From: Hypericibacter terrae
Lineage (GTDB): Bacteria > Pseudomonadota > Alphaproteobacteria > Dongiales > Dongiaceae
Direction of reading: 5' to 3'
Assembly: GCF_008728855.1 (NCBI RefSeq)
Contig: NZ_CP042906.1
Span: 3,895,570 to 3,959,569 of the forward strand
Length of the DNA stretch: 64,000 nt
Shown here: positions 8,424 through 16,283 of the stretch, piece by piece
Position numbering within the stretch: the first letter of the stretch is position 1
Layout: every line of letters begins with the position of its first letter
Program-made: the position numbers and the translations under genes
The notes under the pieces: generated by a model
The model's database searches: none
What the model was told of the DNA's origin: nothing
What the model saw: only the letters and a program-made list of their open reading frames with translations

Positions 8424-10997
8424 TCAGTTTGGAGCGCCGACGAGCCGCATCATTGCCGCACCAAAATGCTTGGCGAAGCCGGGTCCGTCGAACAAGGGCG
8501 AGGCCAGGACCTGCGCGCGCAGCTCGGCGCGCATCTCGGCCAGCCGATCGGTGTCGGCGGCGAGGCGGCAGGCGGTCTCGACGAAGGCTTCGGGCGTCGG
8601 CACGCTGAACTCGCCGAGCCCGCAATGATTGAGGATGCTGTGGCCGACCCGCTGATGGAAGGCCGCACCATACATGGCCACCACCGGGACGCCCATCAGG
8701 AGGCTGTCCATGGTCGTGACGCCACCTACCACCGGATAGGTGTCGAGCGAGATGTCGAAGTGATTGTAGAACTCGAAATGGGTTACGCCGGGATTCTGGC
8801 CGATAAGCTCGAGCCGATCCTCCCCGATCCCGTACTTGGCGAACTCGACCATCAGATTCCGGCAGAACATCAGCGAGCGCGCCTCGGCGCGTGCCAGTAG
8901 GAAACGGGAGCCGGGCACAGCGGCCATGATGCGCGCCCAAAGGGCCACCTGCTTGGGTGAGATCTTATAGGTGTTGTTGAGCGTTCCGAAGGTTATATGG
9001 CCGTTTCGCTTGAAGGGCGACTCACCGATGGGCACCTGCGTCGAACCTTCGAAGCAGACCCAGGCGCCATCGACCACCAAGGGTTTTTCAACCAGAAGCC
9101 CGTCGCGCGCCGGCAAATTGAAGCGATCGACCAGGAAATGCCCGATCGAAGCCAGGCCGGCGGTGAAAGGCCAGCCAAGCCAGGAGATCTGATAAGGCGC
9201 CGGCTTGTAGGCGAAGAGCGGCAGACGCGAATGGGCGGTCCAGCCCGACAGGTCGAACAGCACATCCATTTCATCCGAGCGGATCCGGTCGGACGCCGTC
9301 GGATCGTCCATCGCGTCTATTTCGATGAACCCGTCCGCCAGCGCCATGATCTGCTGTTGTATCTTATCTTGCGTCGTCGAGACGACGGAGTAACAGCGGA
9401 TATCGAACCGATTGCGGTCGTAGTTCTGCAACAGGGGCAGAATGCAACGCGCGGCGGAATGGTTGCGGAAATCCGCCGACACGAGGCCGATCCTAATGCG
9501 ATCATGCGGCTTCGTGACATGTGGCGCGGCATCGGCCTTCCAGGCCACTTTCGCCTCCAGGTCGGCACCGATCCGCCGGACGGACCGCACCATCCGCTCG
9601 ACCTGTCCGTCATCTTCGGCCAGAGCCATCATGGTCAGCAGGGCCGGCGTCTGGTGCTCCAGCGCCGCCCTTTCCAACGGCGTCCAATAGTCGCCCAATG
9701 ACTCGATGCCGTCGAAGTCCGCGACGATCTTCAGTATCTGGATGATGCGGCTCAGGGTCGCCGATTCATGCTTGCCATAGTCGGGCTGCATCCGCAGGCC
9801 ATAGGTGCGGATGGCGGCCTCGTCGAACCGATGCATCTTCAACAGCGTCATGCACAGATTGAGATGGGCGAGCAGGTGATTGGGATCGAGCTCGGTCGCC
9901 TTGGTGTAATGCGCGACCGCGGTACCATACTCGAAACGCAGGGCGTGGACGTTGCCGAGCGCATTGTGGAGCGCCGCCACGTCTGGATTGCCCTTCAGGG
10001 CTCCCAGGAGCAGTTCCTCGGCGCGCGCATAATGCCGGACGCTCGTCATCCGAGTCGCGATCTTCTCGATCAGGATGGCATCGTCGGGCCGGCCGGCGAT
10101 GATCGTCTCGGCGAGCGCGTTGGCCTCCTCGATGCGAGCCGTCTCCCAAAGAAAATTCGCCAGATTGACCTGCATTTTCCAGTCGTCTGGCGCCAGCTCT
10201 GCCGAGCGCCGGAAATGGCGCTCCGCCGTCGCCAGATGGCCTGACTGCGCAAGAGCATTGGCGAGATTGGCATGCACCATCGCATTGTCGGGCAGTTCCG
10301 ACAGGGATTGCTGCAGCGTCGCGATTGCCTCATCGGAACGGTCGGCCCGCTGCTGCGCCAGCCCCATATCGTTGCGGGCGGCGGAATCCTGCGGAACCAT
10401 CGCAAGATAGCGGCCGAAAGCGGCGACGGCCCCGGTCCAGTCCTCGGCGGCGAAAGCCATCTCGGCCCATCGCTTGAAGTATTTCACATTGGCGGGATTG
10501 CGTTCCGCAGCGGTGCGATAATGCTCCGCGGCTTCCTTGCTACGCCCTTGATTCTCGCGGACCGCCGCCAGATTGCCATGGGCTTCGGCACTGTCGGGCA
10601 GCTTGCTGGCGGCTTGCTCCAGCGCCTGCGCGGCCTCATCGTAGCTCCCCACGGCGGTCAAGGCCGCGCCGAGATTGATGAGCGCCTTGACATTGCCGGG
10701 ATCGAACTTGAGGGCCTTGCGGATGAGTCTGACGCCAGCCTGGCTGTCGCCGCGCTGATGATGGATCACACCGAACAGGTGAAGAGCGTCCGGTTGATTC
10801 GGCCGCTCCTTCAGTACCGCCTGATAGAGCTCTGCAGCGCCATCGAGATCGCCGGCCTGGTGTTTGGAGACAGCGTCCTGAAGTCTGGCGATGGCCGCAG
10901 GCGAAAGCGCGCGTTGGGCGGGAGGGACGGCGTGGGTGCCTCGACCAATGGGCCCTCGTCCCTTGTTCTCGAATGACGTTTGCGCGCCGAAAGCCAT
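8424..10997 (-). CDS. TPR/SPINDLY-type (GT41) O-linked glycosyltransferase
   Basis: An 857-residue protein in two halves. Residues about 30-430 are tandem tetratricopeptide repeats. The C-terminal half carries GT41 motifs: SADFRNHSAARCILPLL, LFDLSGWTAHSRLPLF, PAPYQISWLGWPFT, TFGTLNNTYKISP, and the donor-binding region DISLDTYPVVGG...MGVPVVAMYG. GT41 enzymes attach sugars to Ser/Thr of proteins. The start at 10997 is chosen for AGGAGGG 10 bases upstream; the frame is open further. It is divergent from a flagellin gene across a sigma-54/FlbD promoter region, so flagellin is the most likely acceptor. A short gap separates it from the FkbM gene, suggesting one operon. Confidence 0.85.
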   Translation of the reverse strand: MAFGAQTSFENKGRGPIGRGTHAVPPAQRALSPAAIARLQDAVSKHQAGDLDGAAELYQAVLKERPNQPDALHLFGVIHHQRGDSQAGVRLIRKALKFDPGNVKALINLGAALTAVGSYDEAAQALEQAASKLPDSAEAHGNLAAVRENQGRSKEAAEHYRTAAERNPANVKYFKRWAEMAFAAEDWTGAVAAFGRYLAMVPQDSAARNDMGLAQQRADRSDEAIATLQQSLSELPDNAMVHANLANALAQSGHLATAERHFRRSAELAPDDWKMQVNLANFLWETARIEEANALAETIIAGRPDDAILIEKIATRMTSVRHYARAEELLLGALKGNPDVAALHNALGNVHALRFEYGTAVAHYTKATELDPNHLLAHLNLCMTLLKMHRFDEAAIRTYGLRMQPDYGKHESATLSRIIQILKIVADFDGIESLGDYWTPLERAALEHQTPALLTMMALAEDDGQVERMVRSVRRIGADLEAKVAWKADAAPHVTKPHDRIRIGLVSADFRNHSAARCILPLLQNYDRNRFDIRCYSVVSTTQDKIQQQIMALADGFIEIDAMDDPTASDRIRSDEMDVLFDLSGWTAHSRLPLFAYKPAPYQISWLGWPFTAGLASIGHFLVDRFNLPARDGLLVEKPLVVDGAWVCFEGSTQVPIGESPFKRNGHITFGTLNNTYKISPKQVALWARIMAAVPGSRFLLARAEARSLMFCRNLMVEFAKYGIGEDRLELIGQNPGVTHFEFYNHFDISLDTYPVVGGVTTMDSLLMGVPVVAMYGAAFHQRVGHSILNHCGLGEFSVPTPEAFVETACRLAADTDRLAEMRAELRAQVLASPLFDGPGFAKHFGAAMMRLVGAPN

Positions 10998-11097
10998 GCT
11001 CGAAAATCCCTCCTGATTCCCGAAGGATATTGCGTCGAGTAAGGTTGAGGAGGCTTTAACGCCTGGCGTCGACGATGAAGCCGACCGGCGGACGTAT

Positions 11098-11165
11098 CGG
11101 CAGCTTTTGCCGAACCCGGCAAATCCTGCCGGGTCCTTTCTGCCGCCACCCGGCAGATTTTGCCG
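11098..11165. promoter_or_regulatory. Three FlbD/ftr-like palindromes (CGGCA-N5-TGCCG)
   Basis: Perfect copies of CGGCA-N5-TGCCG start at 11098, 11117 and 11151; the middle one extends to CCCGGCAAATCCTGCCGGG. They lie 54-121 bases upstream of a sigma-54 promoter, the right distance for an enhancer-binding protein. They resemble the ftr sites bound by FlbD in Caulobacter, and an flbD gene is in this window. They may also influence the divergent GT41 gene. Confidence 0.75.
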
Positions 11166-11218
11166 CAAGGCGCTTCGTTTACCCGAGTTAACCCGCTGAT
11201 AAGGCGTCCTCGGGCAGA

Positions 11219-11234
11219 TTGGCATCTCACTTGC
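11219..11234 (+). promoter_or_regulatory. Sigma-54 (-24/-12) promoter of flagellin gene 1
   Basis: TTGGCATCTCACTTGC has GG and GC dinucleotides separated by exactly 10 bases, fitting the RpoN consensus TGGCAC-N5-TTGC. It lies about 100 bases before the flagellin ATG and downstream of three FlbD-like palindromes. Confidence 0.78.
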
Positions 11235-11332
11235 TGCGTCTTTCCCGCCGGAGTCCCTTCCCATGCAGGGACAGGACTCTGGTGCCGTGGCAGGAAGCTA
11301 CGGCGCAACTCATCCATGTAGGAGATCTCCAG

Positions 11333-12514
11333 ATGTCTATGAACGTTATCTCGAACTACGCCGCGAACGTCGCTCATCGCAATTTGATGACGTCGGATGC
11401 GGCTGCGACCTCGTCTCTGGCCAAGCTGTCTTCGGGCAGCCGCGTTGTGTCGGCCAAGGACGATGCCGCCGCGATGGCGATCGGTGCGCGTTTGAACAGC
11501 ACCGTCAATGCTCTGAAGCAGGCCAGCGTGAACGCCGGCCAGGGCGTGTCGATGCTGCAGATCGCAGACGGCGCCATGGCTCGCGTCAACGACGTTCTGG
11601 TGCGTATGAAGACCCTGTCGGTCCAGGCCGGTTCGGGTCAGCTCTCCGCGACGGAACGTGGCATGCTCGACACCGAGTACCAGTCTCTGGTGTCGGAAGT
11701 GACCCGTATTGCGGCGGCGACCGACTTCAACGGTCAGCAGCTTGTGAACGGCTCGCTCACGACGGCCGGTGCGGCTGTCAGCGGCGGCGCTTTTGCCGTT
11801 GCCGACGGTGTTTCCGGTTTCACCGCGCATGGATTGTCGACTTCCGCGACCGACAATTACACGCTGTCCTACAGCACGACGGGTAACACCTTCACGCTGG
11901 ATGACGGCACCAACAGCTACACTGGTTCGATCGCCTCGAGCGCCATCAACAGCTCGGGTGGGATGGCCACCGGTGCGGCCGTGAAGCTGACGGCTGTCGG
12001 CACCTCCGCCGCCGGCGATGCGGTCATCTCGCTCAACACGTCCTTCGCGGCGGGTACGAGCGTGGCGGCTGCTGCGACCAATGGTGGTATCCACTTCACG
12101 GGCTCGAGCACGACCTCCTTCTCTTACAAGGTCGGCGCGGGCACGGATGCGACCAAGGACGTGATCACGGTGTCGGTCGACGGCATCAATGCCGCCAACC
12201 TCGCTCTGGCCGGCACGGACATCACGACCACCTCGACCGCCGACGCTGCATCGGACCTGATCAGCGCCGCCATCGACACGCTGAACACCGCGCGTTCGAA
12301 GGTCGGTGCCTATCAGAACCGTCTCGAGTTCGCTTCGGCCAACCTGGCCTCGGCGATCGAAAACTCGGAAGCGGCTCGTTCGAACCTGCTCGACCTGGAT
12401 ATCGCCCAGGAAATGACGACCTTCACGTCGAAGCAGATCCTGACTCAGGCCGGTGTGTCGATGTTGGCCCAGGCCAACCAGATGCCCCAGAACCTGCTGA
12501 AACTGTTCCAGTAA
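11333..12514 (+). CDS. Flagellin 1
   Basis: A 393-residue flagellin, the filament subunit exported by the flagellar type III system. The N-terminal D0/D1 helices (NVISNYAANVAHRNL, SSGSRVVSAKDDAAAMAIG, NAGQGVSMLQIADGAM) and C-terminal helices (YQNRLEFASANLASAIENSEAARSNLLD, ending LLKLFQ) are intact. The variable centre, about residues 145-310, is rich in Ser, Thr, Gly and Ala, suitable for O-glycosylation. AGGAGA lies 8 bases before ATG 11333. Transcription is probably from the sigma-54 promoter at 11219. It is a close paralogue of the flagellin at 16284-17462. A strong hairpin follows the gene. Confidence 0.95.
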   Translation: MSMNVISNYAANVAHRNLMTSDAAATSSLAKLSSGSRVVSAKDDAAAMAIGARLNSTVNALKQASVNAGQGVSMLQIADGAMARVNDVLVRMKTLSVQAGSGQLSATERGMLDTEYQSLVSEVTRIAAATDFNGQQLVNGSLTTAGAAVSGGAFAVADGVSGFTAHGLSTSATDNYTLSYSTTGNTFTLDDGTNSYTGSIASSAINSSGGMATGAAVKLTAVGTSAAGDAVISLNTSFAAGTSVAAAATNGGIHFTGSSTTSFSYKVGAGTDATKDVITVSVDGINAANLALAGTDITTTSTADAASDLISAAIDTLNTARSKVGAYQNRLEFASANLASAIENSEAARSNLLDLDIAQEMTTFTSKQILTQAGVSMLAQANQMPQNLLKLFQ

Positions 12515-12527
12515 TTGCGACAGGCAA

Positions 12528-12552
12528 GGCCGGAGGGGCGTTCCCTCCGGCC
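12528..12552 (+). terminator. Hairpin after flagellin 1
   Basis: A perfect 10-base-pair GC-rich stem (12528-12537 with 12543-12552) with a 5-base loop lies 13 bases after the flagellin stop. There is no U tract, so it may stabilise the flagellin mRNA 3' end or attenuate read-through into flaG rather than terminate fully. Confidence 0.55.
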
Positions 12553-12590
12553 GCGCCGGCCGCAAGGATCCTAGATCGAGGCAACGTGTC

Positions 12591-12938
12591 ATGGAAATCC
12601 GCGGAATCTCTCCCCTCCCGGCCCCGGCGCAAAGCAACGATCCGTCGTCCCTCCCGAGCGGGGGCGCGGCCAGTTCCGAGGCTCTCACCGCTCAGCGCCA
12701 GGCGGTTGCCGAGCGCGATCTGACCGATGCCGTCTCGACGGCGCCGGCGATGGAAATGCCCAAGCTGCCCCTGACCCGGGCGGAACTCAGCGTCGATCGC
12801 GCGGCCCAGCGTTACGTGGCGCGGATCGTCGACCGCAATAACGGCAAGATGGTCGCCGAATATCCGACCGAGGCCCAGCTCAAGCTCTATGCGATCTCGC
12901 GCGAGTTGCTGGGCAAGCTGATGAAGGCGGAGGCCTGA
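12591..12938 (+). CDS. flaG: FlaG-family flagellar protein
   Basis: A 115-residue protein. The N-terminal half is low-complexity and poorly conserved in type, while the C-terminal half (VARIVDRNNGKMVAEYPTEAQLKLYAISRELL) matches the FlaG-like pattern of a beta hairpin followed by a helix. FlaG proteins influence filament length and are usually found between flagellin and fliD, exactly as here. It ends 2 bases before fliD starts, so the two are co-translated or at least co-transcribed. The assignment rests on the short conserved tail plus context. Confidence 0.72.
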   Translation: MEIRGISPLPAPAQSNDPSSLPSGGAASSEALTAQRQAVAERDLTDAVSTAPAMEMPKLPLTRAELSVDRAAQRYVARIVDRNNGKMVAEYPTEAQLKLYAISRELLGKLMKAEA

Positions 12939-12940
12939 CC

Positions 12941-15043
12941 ATGACGACCACGTCCGGAATCAATCTCAGCAATGTCGGTGTCGACAGCACCACCGGGAAG
13001 GTCACCTTCTCCGGGCTCTCTTCCGGACTCGACTACCAGTCGATCATCAACGGCATCATCACCGCCAAGACCGTTCCGGTCGACAATCTGAAGACCACGA
13101 TCACCGACAACACGAAAAAGATCACCGCCTATAACGACCTGAAGTCGCTGCTGCAGACCCTCCAGGACGCGCTCTCGAAGCTGCGCGGCGCCGTGTCGGT
13201 CGACGGCTCGACCAACGTGTTCCAGGCGAAGGACGTGTTCGCCTCGACCACGCGCGCCGACGGCCAGGCTCCGTCGAGCGCCTCCAACCTGGTCGGCGTG
13301 ACGGTCACCAACGCCGCCACCCTCGGCAGCCATACGATCGAGGTGCAGCGCACCGCCACCTCGCACAAGCTCGGCACCAAGGCGGTCAGCAGCACCGCAA
13401 CGGCCCTTGGCCTCGCTGGCAGCTTCGATATGCAGGTCGGCAGCGGCCCCAGCAAGACGTTCACGATCTCCGCGACCGACACGCTGCAGGATCTGCGCGA
13501 CCGGATCAACGCGGCCAACACCGGCTCCTCGGCGACGGGCGTTTCCGCCAGCATCGTCTCGGTCGGCACCGGCCAGAACTATCTGGTCCTGACCGCCGAT
13601 CAGACCGGCCAGACCATCCATTTCAGCAACGAGACCGGCGGCGTGCTCTCCGGCCTCGGCATCTCGAACGACGGCGGCACGACGCTGTCGAACCAGCTGC
13701 AGGCGCCGCAGACCGCCCTGTTCTATGCCGACGGCCTGCTCGATTCCTCGAAATGGGACACCAAGGCGTTTTCCGGCCCGACCGCGACCCTGGCTTCGGG
13801 CGGCGTCTCGGCCGGCAGCCATAGCTTCGAGATCCGCGACGCCAGCGGCGCCGTGATCCAGACGGTGAGCTACAGCGACACCGACAGCCTGCAAACCCTG
13901 GCGAGCAACATCACCGCCGGCGGCCTGGGCGTGACGGCCAGCGTCGTCCAGTCGGACGGCGGCTACAAGTTGCAGATCGTCAAGACCGACGGTGCCTCGA
14001 TCGCGTTCGGCGGCGACACCGGCAATTTCCTGACGGCGACCGCGCCGGCCAAGGAAAACCTGCTGATCGAACGCAGCAGCAACACCATCAGCGACCTCTT
14101 CAACGGCGTGACGCTGAGCCTCTACGGCGCCGAGCCCGGCACGACCGTCAAGCTCGATATCGATCGCGACCTGAGCGCGGTCAAGACGCAGATCGAATCC
14201 TTCGTCACTGCCTACAATGCCGTTCGCCATTTCGTGAACGAGCAGAATCAGACCGACAGCAGCACCGGCGCCAAGAGCGCCGACGCCGGCCCGCTCTACG
14301 GATCGCGCACCCTGTCCTCGATCGCGCAGGCGTTGAGCTCCGTGATCGGCAACGGTACCCAGGGCGTGAGCAAGGCGTTCTCCGTCATCGCGCAGATCGG
14401 CATCGATTTCGTCGACAACAACACCGTGACGGACCCGCTCGACAAGGACACGCTGAAGCTCGACGAGACCAAGCTCGATTCGATGCTGACCGCGAATCCC
14501 GAGGATGTCCGCCGGATGTTCGCCTTCGACTTCTCCTCGTCGGATCCGCGCGTCTCGCTGCTCGACTTCAACGGCGCGACGGCCTACAGCCAGACCGGCT
14601 ACACGCTGAACCTGACCGACGACGGCACCAACCTCACCGGCGCCGACATCAACGGCGTCGCCGGCTCGACCACCTTCAGCGGTAACACCATCACGGCCAC
14701 AAACGCCACCGGTGCCAACGGCCTGAAGCTGTTTTATTCGGGCACAGGCGACCTTTCGAACGTGTCGATCAACTTCACGGTCGGCGCAGCCACACAGATG
14801 TTCTTCGACCTGCAGTCGGCGCTCGATGCGAGCAGCGGCTCGATCCAGAGCGAGGTCGACGCGCTGACCGACCAGAATACGCAGACCCAGACACGGGTCG
14901 ATTCCATGCTCGCCAGCATCGACTATCAGAAGACGCTGCTGACGGAGAAGTTCACCAACATGGAAACGCAGCTCGCCCAGATGCAGAGCATCCTGGACAG
15001 CATCAAGCAGACCACCGACGCCTGGTCGCAGAAGAACAACTAA
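12941..15043 (+). CDS. fliD: Flagellar filament cap protein FliD (HAP2)
   Basis: A 700-residue hook-associated protein 2, which caps the growing filament and folds incoming flagellin. The N-terminal segment FSGLSSGLDYQSIINGIITAK is characteristic of FliD_N and is followed by a coiled-coil-forming helix. The C-terminal 60 residues (VDSMLASIDYQKTLLTEKFTNMETQLAQMQSIL) form the matching FliD_C coiled coil. Repeated DTLQDLRDRINA-type segments are present in the middle. It is longer than enterobacterial FliD (about 470), mostly because of an enlarged exposed domain. It lies in an operon-like run with flaG upstream and fliS downstream. Confidence 0.92.
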   Translation: MTTTSGINLSNVGVDSTTGKVTFSGLSSGLDYQSIINGIITAKTVPVDNLKTTITDNTKKITAYNDLKSLLQTLQDALSKLRGAVSVDGSTNVFQAKDVFASTTRADGQAPSSASNLVGVTVTNAATLGSHTIEVQRTATSHKLGTKAVSSTATALGLAGSFDMQVGSGPSKTFTISATDTLQDLRDRINAANTGSSATGVSASIVSVGTGQNYLVLTADQTGQTIHFSNETGGVLSGLGISNDGGTTLSNQLQAPQTALFYADGLLDSSKWDTKAFSGPTATLASGGVSAGSHSFEIRDASGAVIQTVSYSDTDSLQTLASNITAGGLGVTASVVQSDGGYKLQIVKTDGASIAFGGDTGNFLTATAPAKENLLIERSSNTISDLFNGVTLSLYGAEPGTTVKLDIDRDLSAVKTQIESFVTAYNAVRHFVNEQNQTDSSTGAKSADAGPLYGSRTLSSIAQALSSVIGNGTQGVSKAFSVIAQIGIDFVDNNTVTDPLDKDTLKLDETKLDSMLTANPEDVRRMFAFDFSSSDPRVSLLDFNGATAYSQTGYTLNLTDDGTNLTGADINGVAGSTTFSGNTITATNATGANGLKLFYSGTGDLSNVSINFTVGAATQMFFDLQSALDASSGSIQSEVDALTDQNTQTQTRVDSMLASIDYQKTLLTEKFTNMETQLAQMQSILDSIKQTTDAWSQKNN

Positions 15044-15126
15044 ACGCGGGAGTGACGCCCCGTTAAGGGATCGACTCTATAGTTCGTCCCGATAGAACGC
15101 GTTCGAGGCAAAGGCGCTCTTAAACC

Positions 15127-15567
15127 ATGAACGGCACGACGGCTTATCTCGCTCGTGAGCTTTCGGCGGCCTCGCCCGCCAAGCGGGTGGCCATGCTCAT
15201 CGACCGCGCGATCGGCTCCCTCGGCGAAGCGGTCCAGGCCATCGAGCGCGGCGACATCCAGGGCCGCTGGAACGCCAATCAGCGCGCCACCAACATCATC
15301 GAGACCCTGTGGCGCACGCTCGACCTCGAAAAGGGCGGCGAGATCGCGGCCAACCTCGAGAAGCTCTACAGCTTCATGCTGAACCGCCTGACCCAGGTCG
15401 ATCTCAAGAACGATCCCGCCCCCGCGCGCGAGGTGGCGACGCTGCTCGAGCCGCTCCGCCGCTCCTGGCACGAGCTGGTCCAGCGCGAGGCCCAGGCCGC
15501 CGCGGCCCAGCGCCCGAATCCGAGCGACAACGCCGGTCCCGACCGCCGCATGACGGTCTCGGCCTGA
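15127..15567 (+). CDS. fliS: Flagellar export chaperone FliS (copy 1)
   Basis: A 146-residue helical protein. Residues about 4-120 have the FliS pattern: AYLARELSAASPAKRVAMLIDRAI, GDIQGRWNANQRATNIIETLWRTLDLEKGGEIAANLEKLYSFML. FliS binds the flagellin C-terminal helix in the cytosol and prevents early polymerisation. The C-terminal 30 residues are Ala/Gln/Pro-rich and probably disordered. It follows fliD by 83 bases. A second, shorter FliS paralogue follows the second flagellin gene, suggesting one chaperone per flagellin or per secretion stage. Confidence 0.87.
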   Translation: MNGTTAYLARELSAASPAKRVAMLIDRAIGSLGEAVQAIERGDIQGRWNANQRATNIIETLWRTLDLEKGGEIAANLEKLYSFMLNRLTQVDLKNDPAPAREVATLLEPLRRSWHELVQREAQAAAAQRPNPSDNAGPDRRMTVSA

Positions 15568-15663
15568 GGGTACAGCCCCTCCTTCTCCTGACGTTCTGAC
15601 TCCCGCCTTTGAGAAGGCCCGCCCTGCCCTGCAGGAGCGGCGGCTTTTCGCGTTCCCCACATG

Positions 15664-15743
15664 GTCATCCCCGCGAAAGCGGGGACCCAACTCTCAACCG
15701 ACACCGCTGGATCGGCATGGGCCCCCGCTTTCGCGGGGGTGAC
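15664..15743. repeat. Interspersed palindromic repeat, copy 2
   Basis: Arms at 15664-15689 and 15717-15743 match the arms of the repeat at 5780-5859 nearly base for base. Only the spacers differ. The right arms of the two copies, 27 bases long, are identical. This conservation of stem but not loop is typical of a mobile or selected interspersed palindrome. Confidence 0.85.
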
Positions 15744-15871
15744 AATGGAGCGCGGAGCAGCCATGCGGTGTGGCGGTGACGATGGCGTGCCCGAGTGACG
15801 AGGCGCGCAGGATCGATGACGGCACCCCATGCCGCCACCCAAACGATCTACCCCCTCACTCCTTCACCATA

Positions 15872-15887
15872 TTGGCAGGGCAATTGC
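15872..15887 (+). promoter_or_regulatory. Orphan sigma-54 promoter match
   Basis: TTGGCAGGGCAATTGC has GG and GC separated by exactly 10 bases and is closer to the RpoN consensus than either flagellin promoter. It lies about 400 bases before the flagellin 2 start, with no gene between. It could give a long leader transcript or a small RNA, or be a chance match. Confidence 0.5.
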
Positions 15888-15979
15888 TGATTGAGCCTCG
15901 GCCCGGGATCTGGTCCCCGGCTGATCCTGGCTTGGCAGGGATTTCGAGGGCCCACCCCGGCAGGAAGCGGCCGGTCCCA

Positions 15980-15994
15980 CGGCAGAAACTGCCG
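15980..15994. promoter_or_regulatory. FlbD/ftr-like palindrome upstream of flagellin 2
   Basis: CGGCAGAAACTGCCG, a perfect CGGCA-N5-TGCCG site, lies about 121 bases upstream of the sigma-54 promoter at 16101 and about 93 bases downstream of the orphan one at 15872. A degenerate copy begins at 15958. Confidence 0.7.
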
Positions 15995-16100
15995 ACATCG
16001 CCCTGAAAAACTTGCCTCGGTTTGGATCGATCTTCGGTCGGCCCGCCAACCATCGAAAAATATCGCAGATTTTTCAATCAGTTAAAGCTTGGCCCGGCAG

Positions 16101-16116
16101 TTGGCCCGCCGCTTGC
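16101..16116 (+). promoter_or_regulatory. Sigma-54 promoter of flagellin gene 2
   Basis: TTGGCCCGCCGCTTGC has GG and GC separated by 10 bases, about 168 bases before the flagellin ATG. With the FlbD-like site upstream this mirrors the arrangement at flagellin 1. Confidence 0.72.
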
Positions 16117-16283
16117 CTTATCTCCCTCTGAAAGACCCGTCGCGCGCGTCGTCCATCCCAAGGGACGGTTCGCCACCGACAAGGAAGGGGCGGCAGCGCC
16201 GCATCGGGTTTTAGGACACGCCGACGCCGTGACATGGGCCCCGAAAAGGGCACGGCAGGCACCTGAAGTTCAGGAGACGAAAG

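Larger units (their letters stand above)
15568..16283. other. Intergenic region between fliS and flagellin 2
   Basis: This 716-base gap contains no convincing coding sequence; short open frames here lack ribosome sites and recognisable motifs. It holds the second copy of the palindromic repeat, a sigma-54 promoter match at 15872, a FlbD-like palindrome at 15980 and the flagellin sigma-54 promoter at 16101. The stretch between 15888 and 16100 could be an untranslated leader or encode a small RNA. Confidence 0.6.

Noticed and set aside
15770-16085. Short open frames in the fliS-flagellin 2 gap
   Set aside because: None has a convincing ribosome site or motif, and they overlap promoter elements and the repeat region.
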